64,000 nucleotides of DNA from Arcobacter sp. GTDB lineage: Bacteria > Campylobacterota > Campylobacteria > Campylobacterales > Arcobacteraceae. This document shows, piece by piece, positions 11,449 through 20,256 of the stretch (positions within the stretch are counted from its first letter, which is position 1; every line of letters begins with the position of its first letter). The DNA is taken from contig QKDL01000071.1 in NCBI GenBank assembly GCA_003252105.1, positions 21,035 through 85,034 of the forward strand, given 5' to 3'. The notes under the pieces were generated by a model that searched no databases, was not told the origin of the DNA, and saw only the letters and a list, made by a program, of their open reading frames with translations. A program made the position numbers and the translations under genes.

Positions 11449-12545
11449 TATTTTAATCTAACACTATTTAATTCATCAAAATGTTCAAAAAATAAATCCA
11501 CAAGTTTTGGTTCAAAGTGTTTCCCTTTTTGTTCTATAAAAAACTCTTTTACTTCTTCTATAGGCCAAGCTTCTTTATAAACCCTTTTACTAGCCAAGGC
11601 ATCAAAAACATCAGCCACTGCTGTTATTCTTCCAAAAATATGTATCTCTTCAGCTTTTTTCTTTTTAGGATACCCTGTACCATCCCATTTTTCATGGTGT
11701 TCATAAGCAACAATTGAAGCTGCTTTAAGTATTGGTTTATCTGAGTTTTTAAGCATATTATATCCCAAAGTTGAGTGAGTTTTCATAACTTTAAACTCTT
11801 CATCTGTTAATTTTGCTGGTTTATTTAATATCTCATCTTTTATACCAACCTTTCCTATATCATGCATAGGACTAGCAAGTTTTAATAAACTTGCTTCCTC
11901 TTTTGATAAACCATATTTTAAAGCTAAAATTTCAGAATATTTTGCAACTCTTTTTACATGGTTTCCTGTCTCTTTTGAACGTGTTTCGCCAATTGAACCC
12001 ATAGTATAAACAATATCTTTTTGTATATTGATTATCTCTTCTTCTGTTTTTATAACTTTTGTAATATCTGTACCATATACTAAAACAATATTAAGATGTT
12101 TTATACCTCTTAATACAAAGGTATAAATCTTATCCTCACTAAATTTATGCTCTATTTGATCCGTTTTTCCATCTAAAATTAATTGTTTTAAATAATCATT
12201 ATTCTCCAAAAACTCAAACTTATTTTCATCTTCAAAAAACTGTTTTGCTGGTTGATTTTTAAATTCAATCTCTGCTTTGTCATTAATCACAAAAACAGGT
12301 TCTGGATTTTTTTCTGGGAGAAGCTCCAAATATCTGTTTCTTTTTTTAAGCTCTTCATTCATCCCAAAAGTTGAATATAAAAAACAATTCTTAATTAGAT
12401 TCTGATAAACTAAAACAATTGTAGCTAACAATAAAAACCAATACCCAGTAGCAGAGGCTAATATTGCAAATAAAATACTTAGTATCCATCTTATATTAAT
12501 CTCTATTTCAGACATATTTGAACAATTTCTTTTAAAAAAATTCAT
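11439..12545 (-). CDS. N-terminal TM (possible YgaP/DUF2892-like) - PAS - HD-GYP phosphodiesterase
   Basis: HDIGKVGI and HHEKWDGTGYPKKKK HD-GYP motifs; PAS-like middle; N-terminal TM pair ending NCFLYSTFGMN. Confidence 0.85.
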   Translation of the reverse strand: MNFFKRNCSNMSEIEINIRWILSILFAILASATGYWFLLLATIVLVYQNLIKNCFLYSTFGMNEELKKRNRYLELLPEKNPEPVFVINDKAEIEFKNQPAKQFFEDENKFEFLENNDYLKQLILDGKTDQIEHKFSEDKIYTFVLRGIKHLNIVLVYGTDITKVIKTEEEIINIQKDIVYTMGSIGETRSKETGNHVKRVAKYSEILALKYGLSKEEASLLKLASPMHDIGKVGIKDEILNKPAKLTDEEFKVMKTHSTLGYNMLKNSDKPILKAASIVAYEHHEKWDGTGYPKKKKAEEIHIFGRITAVADVFDALASKRVYKEAWPIEEVKEFFIEQKGKHFEPKLVDLFFEHFDELNSVRLKYQD

Positions 12546-12901
12546 TATTTGTTCCTTTTTTCCAATGTCACTACAGCTACGGCTATACCTTGATCATGAG
12601 TAATAGACAAATAACTTTTTTTTATTTTAAATTTTTTTCGTAAAGCTTTTGTGTATTTGATTTTTGGGGCTCCTAATTTTGTTTTTTTTATTTTTATATC
12701 ATGAAAAGAACACTCTTTTCCAATACCTGTACCAATTGCTTTACTAGCAGCTTCTTTTGCTGCCCAAAAACCTGCTGCTGTTTCTGGTTTTTTTATAAGT
12801 TCAATCTCTTCATCATCTAAAAAACGCTCATAAGCTTTTCTTCCAAATTTTTCATACATATTTTTTATTCTATCAATTGAAGTTATATCAATACCTATCA
12901 T
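12545..12901 (-). CDS. acpS: holo-[acyl-carrier-protein] synthase
   Basis: MIGIDITSIDRIKNMYEKFG, FWAAKEAASKAIGTGIG, LSITHDQGIAVAVV. Confidence 0.94.
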   Translation of the reverse strand: MIGIDITSIDRIKNMYEKFGRKAYERFLDDEEIELIKKPETAAGFWAAKEAASKAIGTGIGKECSFHDIKIKKTKLGAPKIKYTKALRKKFKIKKSYLSITHDQGIAVAVVTLEKRNK

Positions 12902-12943
12902 TTTAAGCCAACTTTTTAATCTTTGAATTTGTATAATACGCTC

Positions 12944-13903
12944 ATGAAACTATTTATGAACAAATTATTATATCTTATTATCATGCTTTTTATAATAAGC
13001 TTAATATCTTTTTTGGCTATACATATGGCTCCAAATTCATTTTTTGCAAGCGGAGAGTTAAATCCCAATATTACAGAAGAATCTATAGAGCAATTAAAAG
13101 CTATTTATGGTTTAGATAAACCTTTATATATTCAATTTTTTTCTTGGCTTCTTGCAATAGTACAACTAGATTTTGGCATCTCTTTTGCAAGCGGACAGAT
13201 GGTTAAAACTGAAGTTTTAGATAGACTTCCTATCACTTTAACTATAAATATTATTTCAATGTTTTTAATTTTTGTTATTTCTCTATATTTAGGAGTGAAA
13301 TCAGCACTAAAGAAAAATAGTTTTTTTGATAAATTTACAGGTCAATTATCACTTCTAAGTTTTTCTATGCCTTCATTTTATCTTGCACTTTTATGTGTAC
13401 TTATATTTGCGATGTATTTTGAGATTTTACCTATTGCTGGACTTCATTCTGTACCAGATGATGGAAGTATAAACTACTATTTAGATTATGCATGGCATTT
13501 AGTTTTACCAATTTCTATAATAACATTTGGTGGAATTGGAAGTTTGATTTTATATATTAGAAGTTTAACTATTGAGATACTTAAATCAGATTATATATTT
13601 TTTGCACGCTCACGTGGATTAGATAATAAAAAAATATTAAGATATTATATTTTGCCAAATCTATATCCCCCTGTAATAACCCTTTTGGGATTATCTTTAC
13701 CAGGAATTATAGGTGGAAGTGTTATTTTAGAATCAATTTTTTCTATTGATGGGATGGGATTACTTTTTTATCAAAGTGCATTAAGCCATGATTATCCTGT
13801 AATAATGGGAATATTAATCATCGGTGCCTTTTTGACTTTGTTAGGTAATATATTGGCAGATTTAATTTTACTAAAGCTAAACCCTAATTTTGATGATAAA
13901 TAA
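12944..13903 (+). CDS. DppB/OppB-type ABC transporter permease
   Basis: Six-TM permease with SRGLDNKKILRYYILPNLYPPVITLLGLSLPGIIGGSVILESIFSIDGMGLL EAA-type loop; ATG 12944 preferred over upstream TTG at 12923. Confidence 0.9.
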   Translation: MKLFMNKLLYLIIMLFIISLISFLAIHMAPNSFFASGELNPNITEESIEQLKAIYGLDKPLYIQFFSWLLAIVQLDFGISFASGQMVKTEVLDRLPITLTINIISMFLIFVISLYLGVKSALKKNSFFDKFTGQLSLLSFSMPSFYLALLCVLIFAMYFEILPIAGLHSVPDDGSINYYLDYAWHLVLPISIITFGGIGSLILYIRSLTIEILKSDYIFFARSRGLDNKKILRYYILPNLYPPVITLLGLSLPGIIGGSVILESIFSIDGMGLLFYQSALSHDYPVIMGILIIGAFLTLLGNILADLILLKLNPNFDDK

Positions 13904-14016
13904 AAATATTATTGAACTAACTTAGAACTTCTTTTTAGAGTTTAAATTTATTTTTATGAAATAAGTCATAAAATTTCAGTTCCCAAAAAAACGGGTACTA
14001 TTTTTAAGGAAAATTA

Positions 14017-14835
14017 TTGGAAATTATAAAAACAATTGAACAGTTACAAGAGATAAGAAAAACTATCTCTTCTAGTGTTGGATTTGTTCCTACAATGGGA
14101 GCTTTACACAATGGTCATATTTCACTTATAAAAAAAGCTAGAGAAGAAAATGATATTGTAATAGTTTCTATATTTGTAAACCCTACACAGTTTCTTCCAG
14201 GAGAAGATTTAGATGCATATCCAAGAAAGGATGAAGCAGATAAAAAAATATGCCAAATGTGCAAAGTAGATTATCTTTTTATGCCAGATGTTACAACTAT
14301 GTACACAAAAGAAGAGATACTTATAAAAGCACCAAATAAAAGCTATATTTTAGAGGGTAAAGCAAGACCAGGTCACTTTGATGGAGTATTACAAGTTGTA
14401 CTTAAACTTTTTAATTTAACACAACCAACAAATGCCTATTTTGGAAAAAAAGATGCCCAACAACTTTCACTAATACAACAAATGGTAAAAAATCTATTTT
14501 TGCCAATAAATATTGTACCATGTGATATTGTAAGAGAATCAGATGGCTTGGCACTTAGTTCTAGAAATGTATATCTAAGTGAAACTCAAAGAAAAGATGC
14601 CCTACTTATCTCTAAATCTTTATACCTAGCAACTTCACTAATAGCTAAAAAAGAGTATAGTGTAGAAGCTGTAAAAAAACGAATCTTAGATACTATGAGC
14701 AATTTAGATGTGGAATATATAGCTATAGTAGACAGAGAATTTAATGAACTTGAAATTGTAGAACCTAAAAATACAATTATTTTAGTTGTAGTTAGATTTG
14801 GAAATACACGACTTTTAGATAATATTTGGATTTAA
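14017..14835 (+). CDS. panC: pantoate--beta-alanine ligase
   Basis: VGFVPTMGALHNGHISLIKKA, VSIFVNPTQFLPGEDLDAYPR, RPGHFDGVLQVV, YFGKKDAQQL; TTG start. Confidence 0.96.
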   Translation: MEIIKTIEQLQEIRKTISSSVGFVPTMGALHNGHISLIKKAREENDIVIVSIFVNPTQFLPGEDLDAYPRKDEADKKICQMCKVDYLFMPDVTTMYTKEEILIKAPNKSYILEGKARPGHFDGVLQVVLKLFNLTQPTNAYFGKKDAQQLSLIQQMVKNLFLPINIVPCDIVRESDGLALSSRNVYLSETQRKDALLISKSLYLATSLIAKKEYSVEAVKKRILDTMSNLDVEYIAIVDREFNELEIVEPKNTIILVVVRFGNTRLLDNIWI

Positions 14836-14869
14836 AGACTTGGAGATAAAATCCAAGTCTTTTATTTTT
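14834..14869 (+). terminator. rho-independent terminator after panC
   Basis: AAAGACTTGGA-gataaaa-TCCAAGTCTTT perfect 11-bp stem followed by a T-rich tract. Confidence 0.8.
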
Positions 14870-15726
14870 TAATTTGTTGTAAAACCTATTATAATATCAT
14901 TGTTTCCACCATCATTTATCAAACTATTTTTCCCATAGTCTTCAAGTGTTGATTTTATTGTCAAAGTATATGTATTTGAAGATTCTAAATGTATTAAAGG
15001 TTTAACTGTTATAGTATCAAAATCATATAAAATAGAAAAATCTATATTATTTGATGAGCTATCTTGAAGAATTAAGTTATTTTTATTTACTAAAGTTTTT
15101 CTCACATCGTCATTGAAATTTAATACTATATCAATATCAATAGGTACATTAGTGTCACCATTTTTTATAGAACTATCCATTAATTCTAAACTCTGTTTGT
15201 CTTCAATTATTTCATAATATTCAAGTGTATTATGTAAATGTTTATTAACATCCGTATTACCTTTTGGACTAAACCCTTTTTCTAAAAGAAGTTCGTTAAC
15301 TTCAATATTATTTATATCCTCTTGGGGTACTAAATAAAATTTATTAAAATCTTTTCTTAAAATCTCAATTTTATCAGTTGTATCATCTGAATCAAGAGAT
15401 TGAAGAAGTGTTGCTATTTTTAATACCTTTTCATCTGATATATTAGTTCTATCTACACCAACTAAATCTTGTATAAACACTCTACCATCACTAGGCAAAT
15501 GGTCTAACTCTCCAATTTTTATATTACCTAGATAAAACTCTACTTTTCCACCTACATATGAAAATTCACCTTTATCATTTGTATAACTTTCATCTACACC
15601 ATTTATATATCTTATGCCATCAACAATGTCATCTACAAATATTCCCTTATTATCAGATGAACATCCAGTTATAAAAATAATTGCCATAAAATTAATAATA
15701 AATATACTTAATCCACTTAGGTTCAT
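14869..15726 (-). CDS. lipoprotein with C-terminal SbsA/Big_5-like Ig-like domain
   Basis: Lipobox IIFITGCSSD; C-term SIKNGDTNVPIDIDIVLNFNDDV...YTLTIKSTLEDYGKN...GFTTN. Confidence 0.65.
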   Translation of the reverse strand: MNLSGLSIFIINFMAIIFITGCSSDNKGIFVDDIVDGIRYINGVDESYTNDKGEFSYVGGKVEFYLGNIKIGELDHLPSDGRVFIQDLVGVDRTNISDEKVLKIATLLQSLDSDDTTDKIEILRKDFNKFYLVPQEDINNIEVNELLLEKGFSPKGNTDVNKHLHNTLEYYEIIEDKQSLELMDSSIKNGDTNVPIDIDIVLNFNDDVRKTLVNKNNLILQDSSSNNIDFSILYDFDTITVKPLIHLESSNTYTLTIKSTLEDYGKNSLINDGGNNDIIIGFTTN

Positions 15727-15881
15727 AGTAGGTCCTTTTTGATTTTAAATAGTATGTTATAACACTATTATATAGTATTTAAAATAATGATTTAATCAAC
15801 ATTATTATAAAAATAAAAAATTTTACAAAATTGTCATATTATGCTAAAATTCGCCAAAAATTATATGGATAAAATTAATAT

Positions 15882-17234
15882 ATGAAATTTAGTGAAAAAA
15901 AACCTACAAAAAGTTTACATCTGGTAAGTCTTGGTTGTACAAAAAACCTTGTTGATTCTGAGATTATGTTAGGAAAATTAAAAGATTACGAGATTACTGA
16001 TGATGCTAATAATGCTGATGTAATTATTGTAAATACCTGTGGATTTATTGATAGTGCAAAAGAGGAGAGTATCAATACAATTTTAAACCTACATGATGAA
16101 AGAAAAGAAGAGTCAGTATTGGTTATGGCTGGTTGCCTTAGTGAAAGATACAAAGAGGAACTTCAAAAAGAATTGCCTGAGATTGATATCTTTACAGGAG
16201 TTGGAGATTACGACAAAATTGATACTCTTGTAAATGAAAAAAGAAGTGCTTTTACAAACGAAGTATTTTTACTAAATGAAAACAACGATAGGGTAATCAC
16301 TGGTTCATCTTACCATGCCTATATAAAACTTAGTGAAGGTTGTAACCAAACATGTTCATTTTGTGCAATCCCAAGTTTTAAAGGTAAACTTCACTCTAGA
16401 ACTTTAGAATCACTTGTTAAAGAGGTAAAAAACCTTGTTAAAAATGGTTATAAAGATTTTTCATTTGTTTCGCAAGATTCTTCATCATATTTAAGAGATT
16501 TAAATATCAACAATGGACTGGAACTTCTAATCCAAGAAGTTGAAAAGATTGAAGGGATTGAAACAGCTAGAATACTATATTTATATCCATCTACAACAAC
16601 ATTAGAACTTATAGAAAAAATAAAAGATTCAAAAGTTTTTGAAAACTATTTTGATATGCCTTTACAACATATTACACCTCATATGTTAAAAACTATGAAA
16701 AGAGGGAAAGGTGTAGAAAAGCTAAAAGAGCTAATGGATGCTATGAGAAACACACCAAACTCTTTTGTAAGAACTACCTTTATAGTTGGCCACCCAGGAG
16801 AGTCTCAAGAGGATTTTGAAGAGCTTTGCACTTATGTAAAAGAATATAAATTTGATAGAGCAAATGTATTTTCATATTCTGATGAAGAGGGAACAGCTGC
16901 TTTTGATAGAGTTGATAAAATTCCACAAGAACTAATAGACCAAAGAGCTGAACTATTAGGAGAGATAATCGAGCAAACAACTCAAAACTCTTTAGAAAAT
17001 GAAGTAGGAAAAGTTTTTGAAGTATATATTGATGGAGAAAGTGATGAACATGAGTATCTTCTAAGTGCTAGAAAAATTACTTGGGCACCAGAAATTGATG
17101 GTGAAATTTATATAAATGACAATGAACTTTTTGATGAAAATGATGAACCTGCTCAATTAAAATTTGGTTCTAAATATAAAGTGAAAATTACAGAACTTGT
17201 AGGAGATAAGCTTCTAGCTACTGTAATTGAATAA
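15882..17234 (+). CDS. rimO: ribosomal protein S12 methylthiotransferase
   Basis: LVSLGCTKNLVDSEIMLG, SEGCNQTCSFCAIPSFKGKLHSR radical SAM motif, TRAM-like C-terminus. Confidence 0.96.
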   Translation: MKFSEKKPTKSLHLVSLGCTKNLVDSEIMLGKLKDYEITDDANNADVIIVNTCGFIDSAKEESINTILNLHDERKEESVLVMAGCLSERYKEELQKELPEIDIFTGVGDYDKIDTLVNEKRSAFTNEVFLLNENNDRVITGSSYHAYIKLSEGCNQTCSFCAIPSFKGKLHSRTLESLVKEVKNLVKNGYKDFSFVSQDSSSYLRDLNINNGLELLIQEVEKIEGIETARILYLYPSTTTLELIEKIKDSKVFENYFDMPLQHITPHMLKTMKRGKGVEKLKELMDAMRNTPNSFVRTTFIVGHPGESQEDFEELCTYVKEYKFDRANVFSYSDEEGTAAFDRVDKIPQELIDQRAELLGEIIEQTTQNSLENEVGKVFEVYIDGESDEHEYLLSARKITWAPEIDGEIYINDNELFDENDEPAQLKFGSKYKVKITELVGDKLLATVIE

Positions 17235-18220
17235 TGAAAATTCAAATAACAAATATCAACACCACAAAAAATCTTTTAGCCTTTTCTAGTGGTGTTGACT
17301 CTACTGCCCTATTTTTTATCCTTTTAGAAAACAATATCCCTTTTGATATTGCAATAGTAAACTATAATCAAAGGCAACAAGCAAAAGAAGAGATAAAATA
17401 TGCAAAAGAGTTAGCAAAGAAATATGACAAAAAACTTTTTATCAAAGATGTAGAATTGAACTCTACTTCAAACTTTGAAAAAAATGCAAGAGATATTAGA
17501 TATAATTTCTTTGAAGAGATTATTGCACAAGGCAACTATGAAACACTAATTACAGCACATCAACTAAATGATAAACTTGAGTGGTTTCTAATGCAACTTT
17601 CACAAGGTGCTGGTTTAGTTGAACTAATTGGATTAGAAGAGTATACATATAAAGAAACTTATCAAATTTTTAGACCGCTACTACAATACACTAAAGAAGA
17701 GTTAGAAACCTTTTTAAATAAAAGAGATATCAAATATTTTATTGATGAATCAAATTTTGATGAAAAATATACAAGAAACTATTTTAGAAAAAATTTTTCA
17801 AATGAGTTACTTCATAATTTCCAAAAAGGGATAAAACAAAGTTTTAAATATCTTGAAAATGATTTAAACTCTTTAAACATTGATTATACCCCTATCTACA
17901 AAGAAAAAGAGCTTGAAGTCTTTAAACACTCAAATGATTACAATATTGATATTAGAGTTATTGATATAAGTTTAAAAAAAAGGGGTATATTGTTAAGTAA
18001 AAAGCAAAGGGATGAAATACTAAAACAAAAAGAGTTAGTTGTCTCTCATAAAATTGCAATCAGTATTAACAACCAATATATATTTATATCTCCTTATGAA
18101 AATATTTCAATGGATAAAAAATTTAAAGAGTTGTGTAGAATAAATAAAATCCCTAAAAATATTAGAGCTTATTTATATAAAGATAAAATAAAAGAGATTT
18201 TTAATTTTTTAAAAATCTAA
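17234..18220 (+). CDS. tilS: tRNA(Ile)-lysidine synthase
   Basis: LAFSSGVDSTALFF PP-loop, NYNQR, ARDIRYNFFEE, TAHQLNDKLEWFLM. Confidence 0.92.
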   Translation: MKIQITNINTTKNLLAFSSGVDSTALFFILLENNIPFDIAIVNYNQRQQAKEEIKYAKELAKKYDKKLFIKDVELNSTSNFEKNARDIRYNFFEEIIAQGNYETLITAHQLNDKLEWFLMQLSQGAGLVELIGLEEYTYKETYQIFRPLLQYTKEELETFLNKRDIKYFIDESNFDEKYTRNYFRKNFSNELLHNFQKGIKQSFKYLENDLNSLNIDYTPIYKEKELEVFKHSNDYNIDIRVIDISLKKRGILLSKKQRDEILKQKELVVSHKIAISINNQYIFISPYENISMDKKFKELCRINKIPKNIRAYLYKDKIKEIFNFLKI

Positions 18221-18470
18221 CCATTTTTCTATTTGTAACCATGTCTTCTTTTGTTTGTTTTACATGTTCTTTTAAAAAATTGATATTTTTATAAAAAAGT
18301 TCTAGCAGTGCTTGGAAATCTTTCATCTCCAAATCAAAATCTGTTACTTTCATATCATTAAGATATTTACTATACCATTTTACTAAAGCATCTGCTCTTT
18401 CGTAAGACTCTAGAGAATCAATATATCTTAATTCTTCTAAAGCTTTTAAAGACCTGTTTCGTCTTTCCAT
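18201..18470 (-). CDS. small flagellar-cluster protein, FliT-like chaperone candidate
   Basis: 89 aa helical ORF overlapping fliS by 25 nt; position matches fliT. Assigned by context. Confidence 0.5.
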   Translation of the reverse strand: MERRNRSLKALEELRYIDSLESYERADALVKWYSKYLNDMKVTDFDLEMKDFQALLELFYKNINFLKEHVKQTKEDMVTNRKMVRFLKN

Positions 18471-18802
18471 GCGTCAATTAAACCTTGAACAACTTTCATT
18501 ACTTGGTTAATTGAATTAATATTATCATCAACCCCTGCAGTAAATAGAGTTTCTATTTGATATAGATATAAACCATCTAAATAATATGCAACATCCCCAC
18601 CATCAAAATCCAATACATTTCTTAATTCATCAAAAATAGCTACACATTTATTTATATATGTAAATTTTTCTTCAACATTCCCATTTTCCATAGCATACTT
18701 GACAAACGATAGATACTTTAGTATACCTTCATATAATTTAAGTACTAAAACGTATGGATCATTAGATACTGCATTTTGTTGCTGGTAAGCTTCTATTCCC
18801 AT
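18446..18802 (-). CDS. fliS: flagellar export chaperone FliS
   Basis: AYQQQNAVSNDPYVLVLKLYEGILKYL pattern; adjacent to fliD. Confidence 0.9.
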   Translation of the reverse strand: MGIEAYQQQNAVSNDPYVLVLKLYEGILKYLSFVKYAMENGNVEEKFTYINKCVAIFDELRNVLDFDGGDVAYYLDGLYLYQIETLFTAGVDDNINSINQVMKVVQGLIDAWKDETGL

Positions 18803-18870
18803 AATACTCTCCGGTTAGATTATGGGGATAGTATAATATATATTTCTTAAAAAAGCACTAAAATTCAATT

Positions 18871-20247
18871 TTACGAAGCTGTTGATTGATCAATCATCAT
18901 TTTTAATCCAGAAAATTGAGATTCAAATTGAGTTATAATAGCTCCATATGCAGCAAATTGTTGTGCCATCATTGAATATTTACTATCTAAATCCTCTACA
19001 GCTTTCTCTTTTTCTTCCTCTAATGATGTTTTTCTCGCATTCATATTATCTTCATATTTAGTTAATAAACCTTCAAAAGAATCTAAATCATCTATATAAG
19101 TTTTTAACTGTGTACCTAATCCTTCTGCTTCAGCCACACCTAAAAATAGATTTTTTAAATCATTAAAGTTGTTTTCAACAACATCTGTAAATTTACCTGT
19201 ATCTAAAGATACATAACCGCTTTTATCAACTTCAAATCCAAAATTAAAAACATTTAAATCATTATTTGTACCGTAAGATCCAAATATAAAACCTTTAACT
19301 TCATCCATCATTGTTCGAAGTGTTGATTTATCATCGATACTACTCTCTGCTGAATACAATTCATCATTTACTAATGTGACCAATTCATTATATTTATTTA
19401 TAAAATCTTCCATAAATGTTTGAATTGTTGTAGTATCTTTTTCAATAGAGATTGTTGAAGTACCTTCAGCAACTGCTGTTATTTTCAATCCGTTATCAAC
19501 AGTGATAACATTTGAAGATAAATCATAAGATATTCCATTTACCAATGCAGTTAAATTTTGTGCTTTTTGTACGTTTGCACCAGAAGCTTCAGTTGTCCCG
19601 TCAATTGTATAACCAAGAGCTTGACTTGCAGTACCTGTGATCTTTAATTCATTTTCAAGTCCAGAATCAGTACTTTTAATAACAAGTCTATAAGAGTCAT
19701 CTCCAACTTGTTCTATTGAAGCACTAAGAGAAGAGATATAATTGATTGATTGAGCAATCTCTTCATATGTTTTTCCAGTAGTGCTAATGGTATGTGTTGT
19801 AGTATATAATCCATCCGCACCAGCTAAGGAAATAACTAAATCACCACTATCAACATCAGCTTCTAATGCTGTTGAATCAACTGCATCAGATTGGAATACA
19901 TCCCTTTTTGCCAATGTATTAATTGTAACAGATGTAGTACCTGTATTAAGTGCAGATTCATCAGCTGCATCAAAAATAACAGAATCTCCTGTTGCATTAG
20001 CTGTTTTTTGATCAAATGCAGTAACTCCACCAGAGACATATAAATCAAAAGGTTTAGTTACATCAAGTAGCTCTAAAACTTTAGCTTTTATCTCACCAAA
20101 TTTTTCTTGTTCTAAATCCCAACTTTCTAAATCATCTTCTATAGGTTTTACAGAAGCTGTTCTATCTGCTTCTTTTAACTTATCTATTAAGTCTTGATTT
20201 AATGTAGCAGCTTGTCCACTACCTAATCCTAATATTCCATCAGCCAT
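18871..20247 (-). CDS. fliD: flagellar hook-associated protein 2 (cap)
   Basis: ADGILGLGSGQAATLNQDLIDKLKEADR N-term; NARKTSLEEEKEKAVEDLDSKYSMMAQQFAAYGAIITQFESQFSGLKMMI C-term. Confidence 0.93.
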   Translation of the reverse strand: MADGILGLGSGQAATLNQDLIDKLKEADRTASVKPIEDDLESWDLEQEKFGEIKAKVLELLDVTKPFDLYVSGGVTAFDQKTANATGDSVIFDAADESALNTGTTSVTINTLAKRDVFQSDAVDSTALEADVDSGDLVISLAGADGLYTTTHTISTTGKTYEEIAQSINYISSLSASIEQVGDDSYRLVIKSTDSGLENELKITGTASQALGYTIDGTTEASGANVQKAQNLTALVNGISYDLSSNVITVDNGLKITAVAEGTSTISIEKDTTTIQTFMEDFINKYNELVTLVNDELYSAESSIDDKSTLRTMMDEVKGFIFGSYGTNNDLNVFNFGFEVDKSGYVSLDTGKFTDVVENNFNDLKNLFLGVAEAEGLGTQLKTYIDDLDSFEGLLTKYEDNMNARKTSLEEEKEKAVEDLDSKYSMMAQQFAAYGAIITQFESQFSGLKMMIDQSTAS

Positions 20248-20256
20248 GATAGCCTC

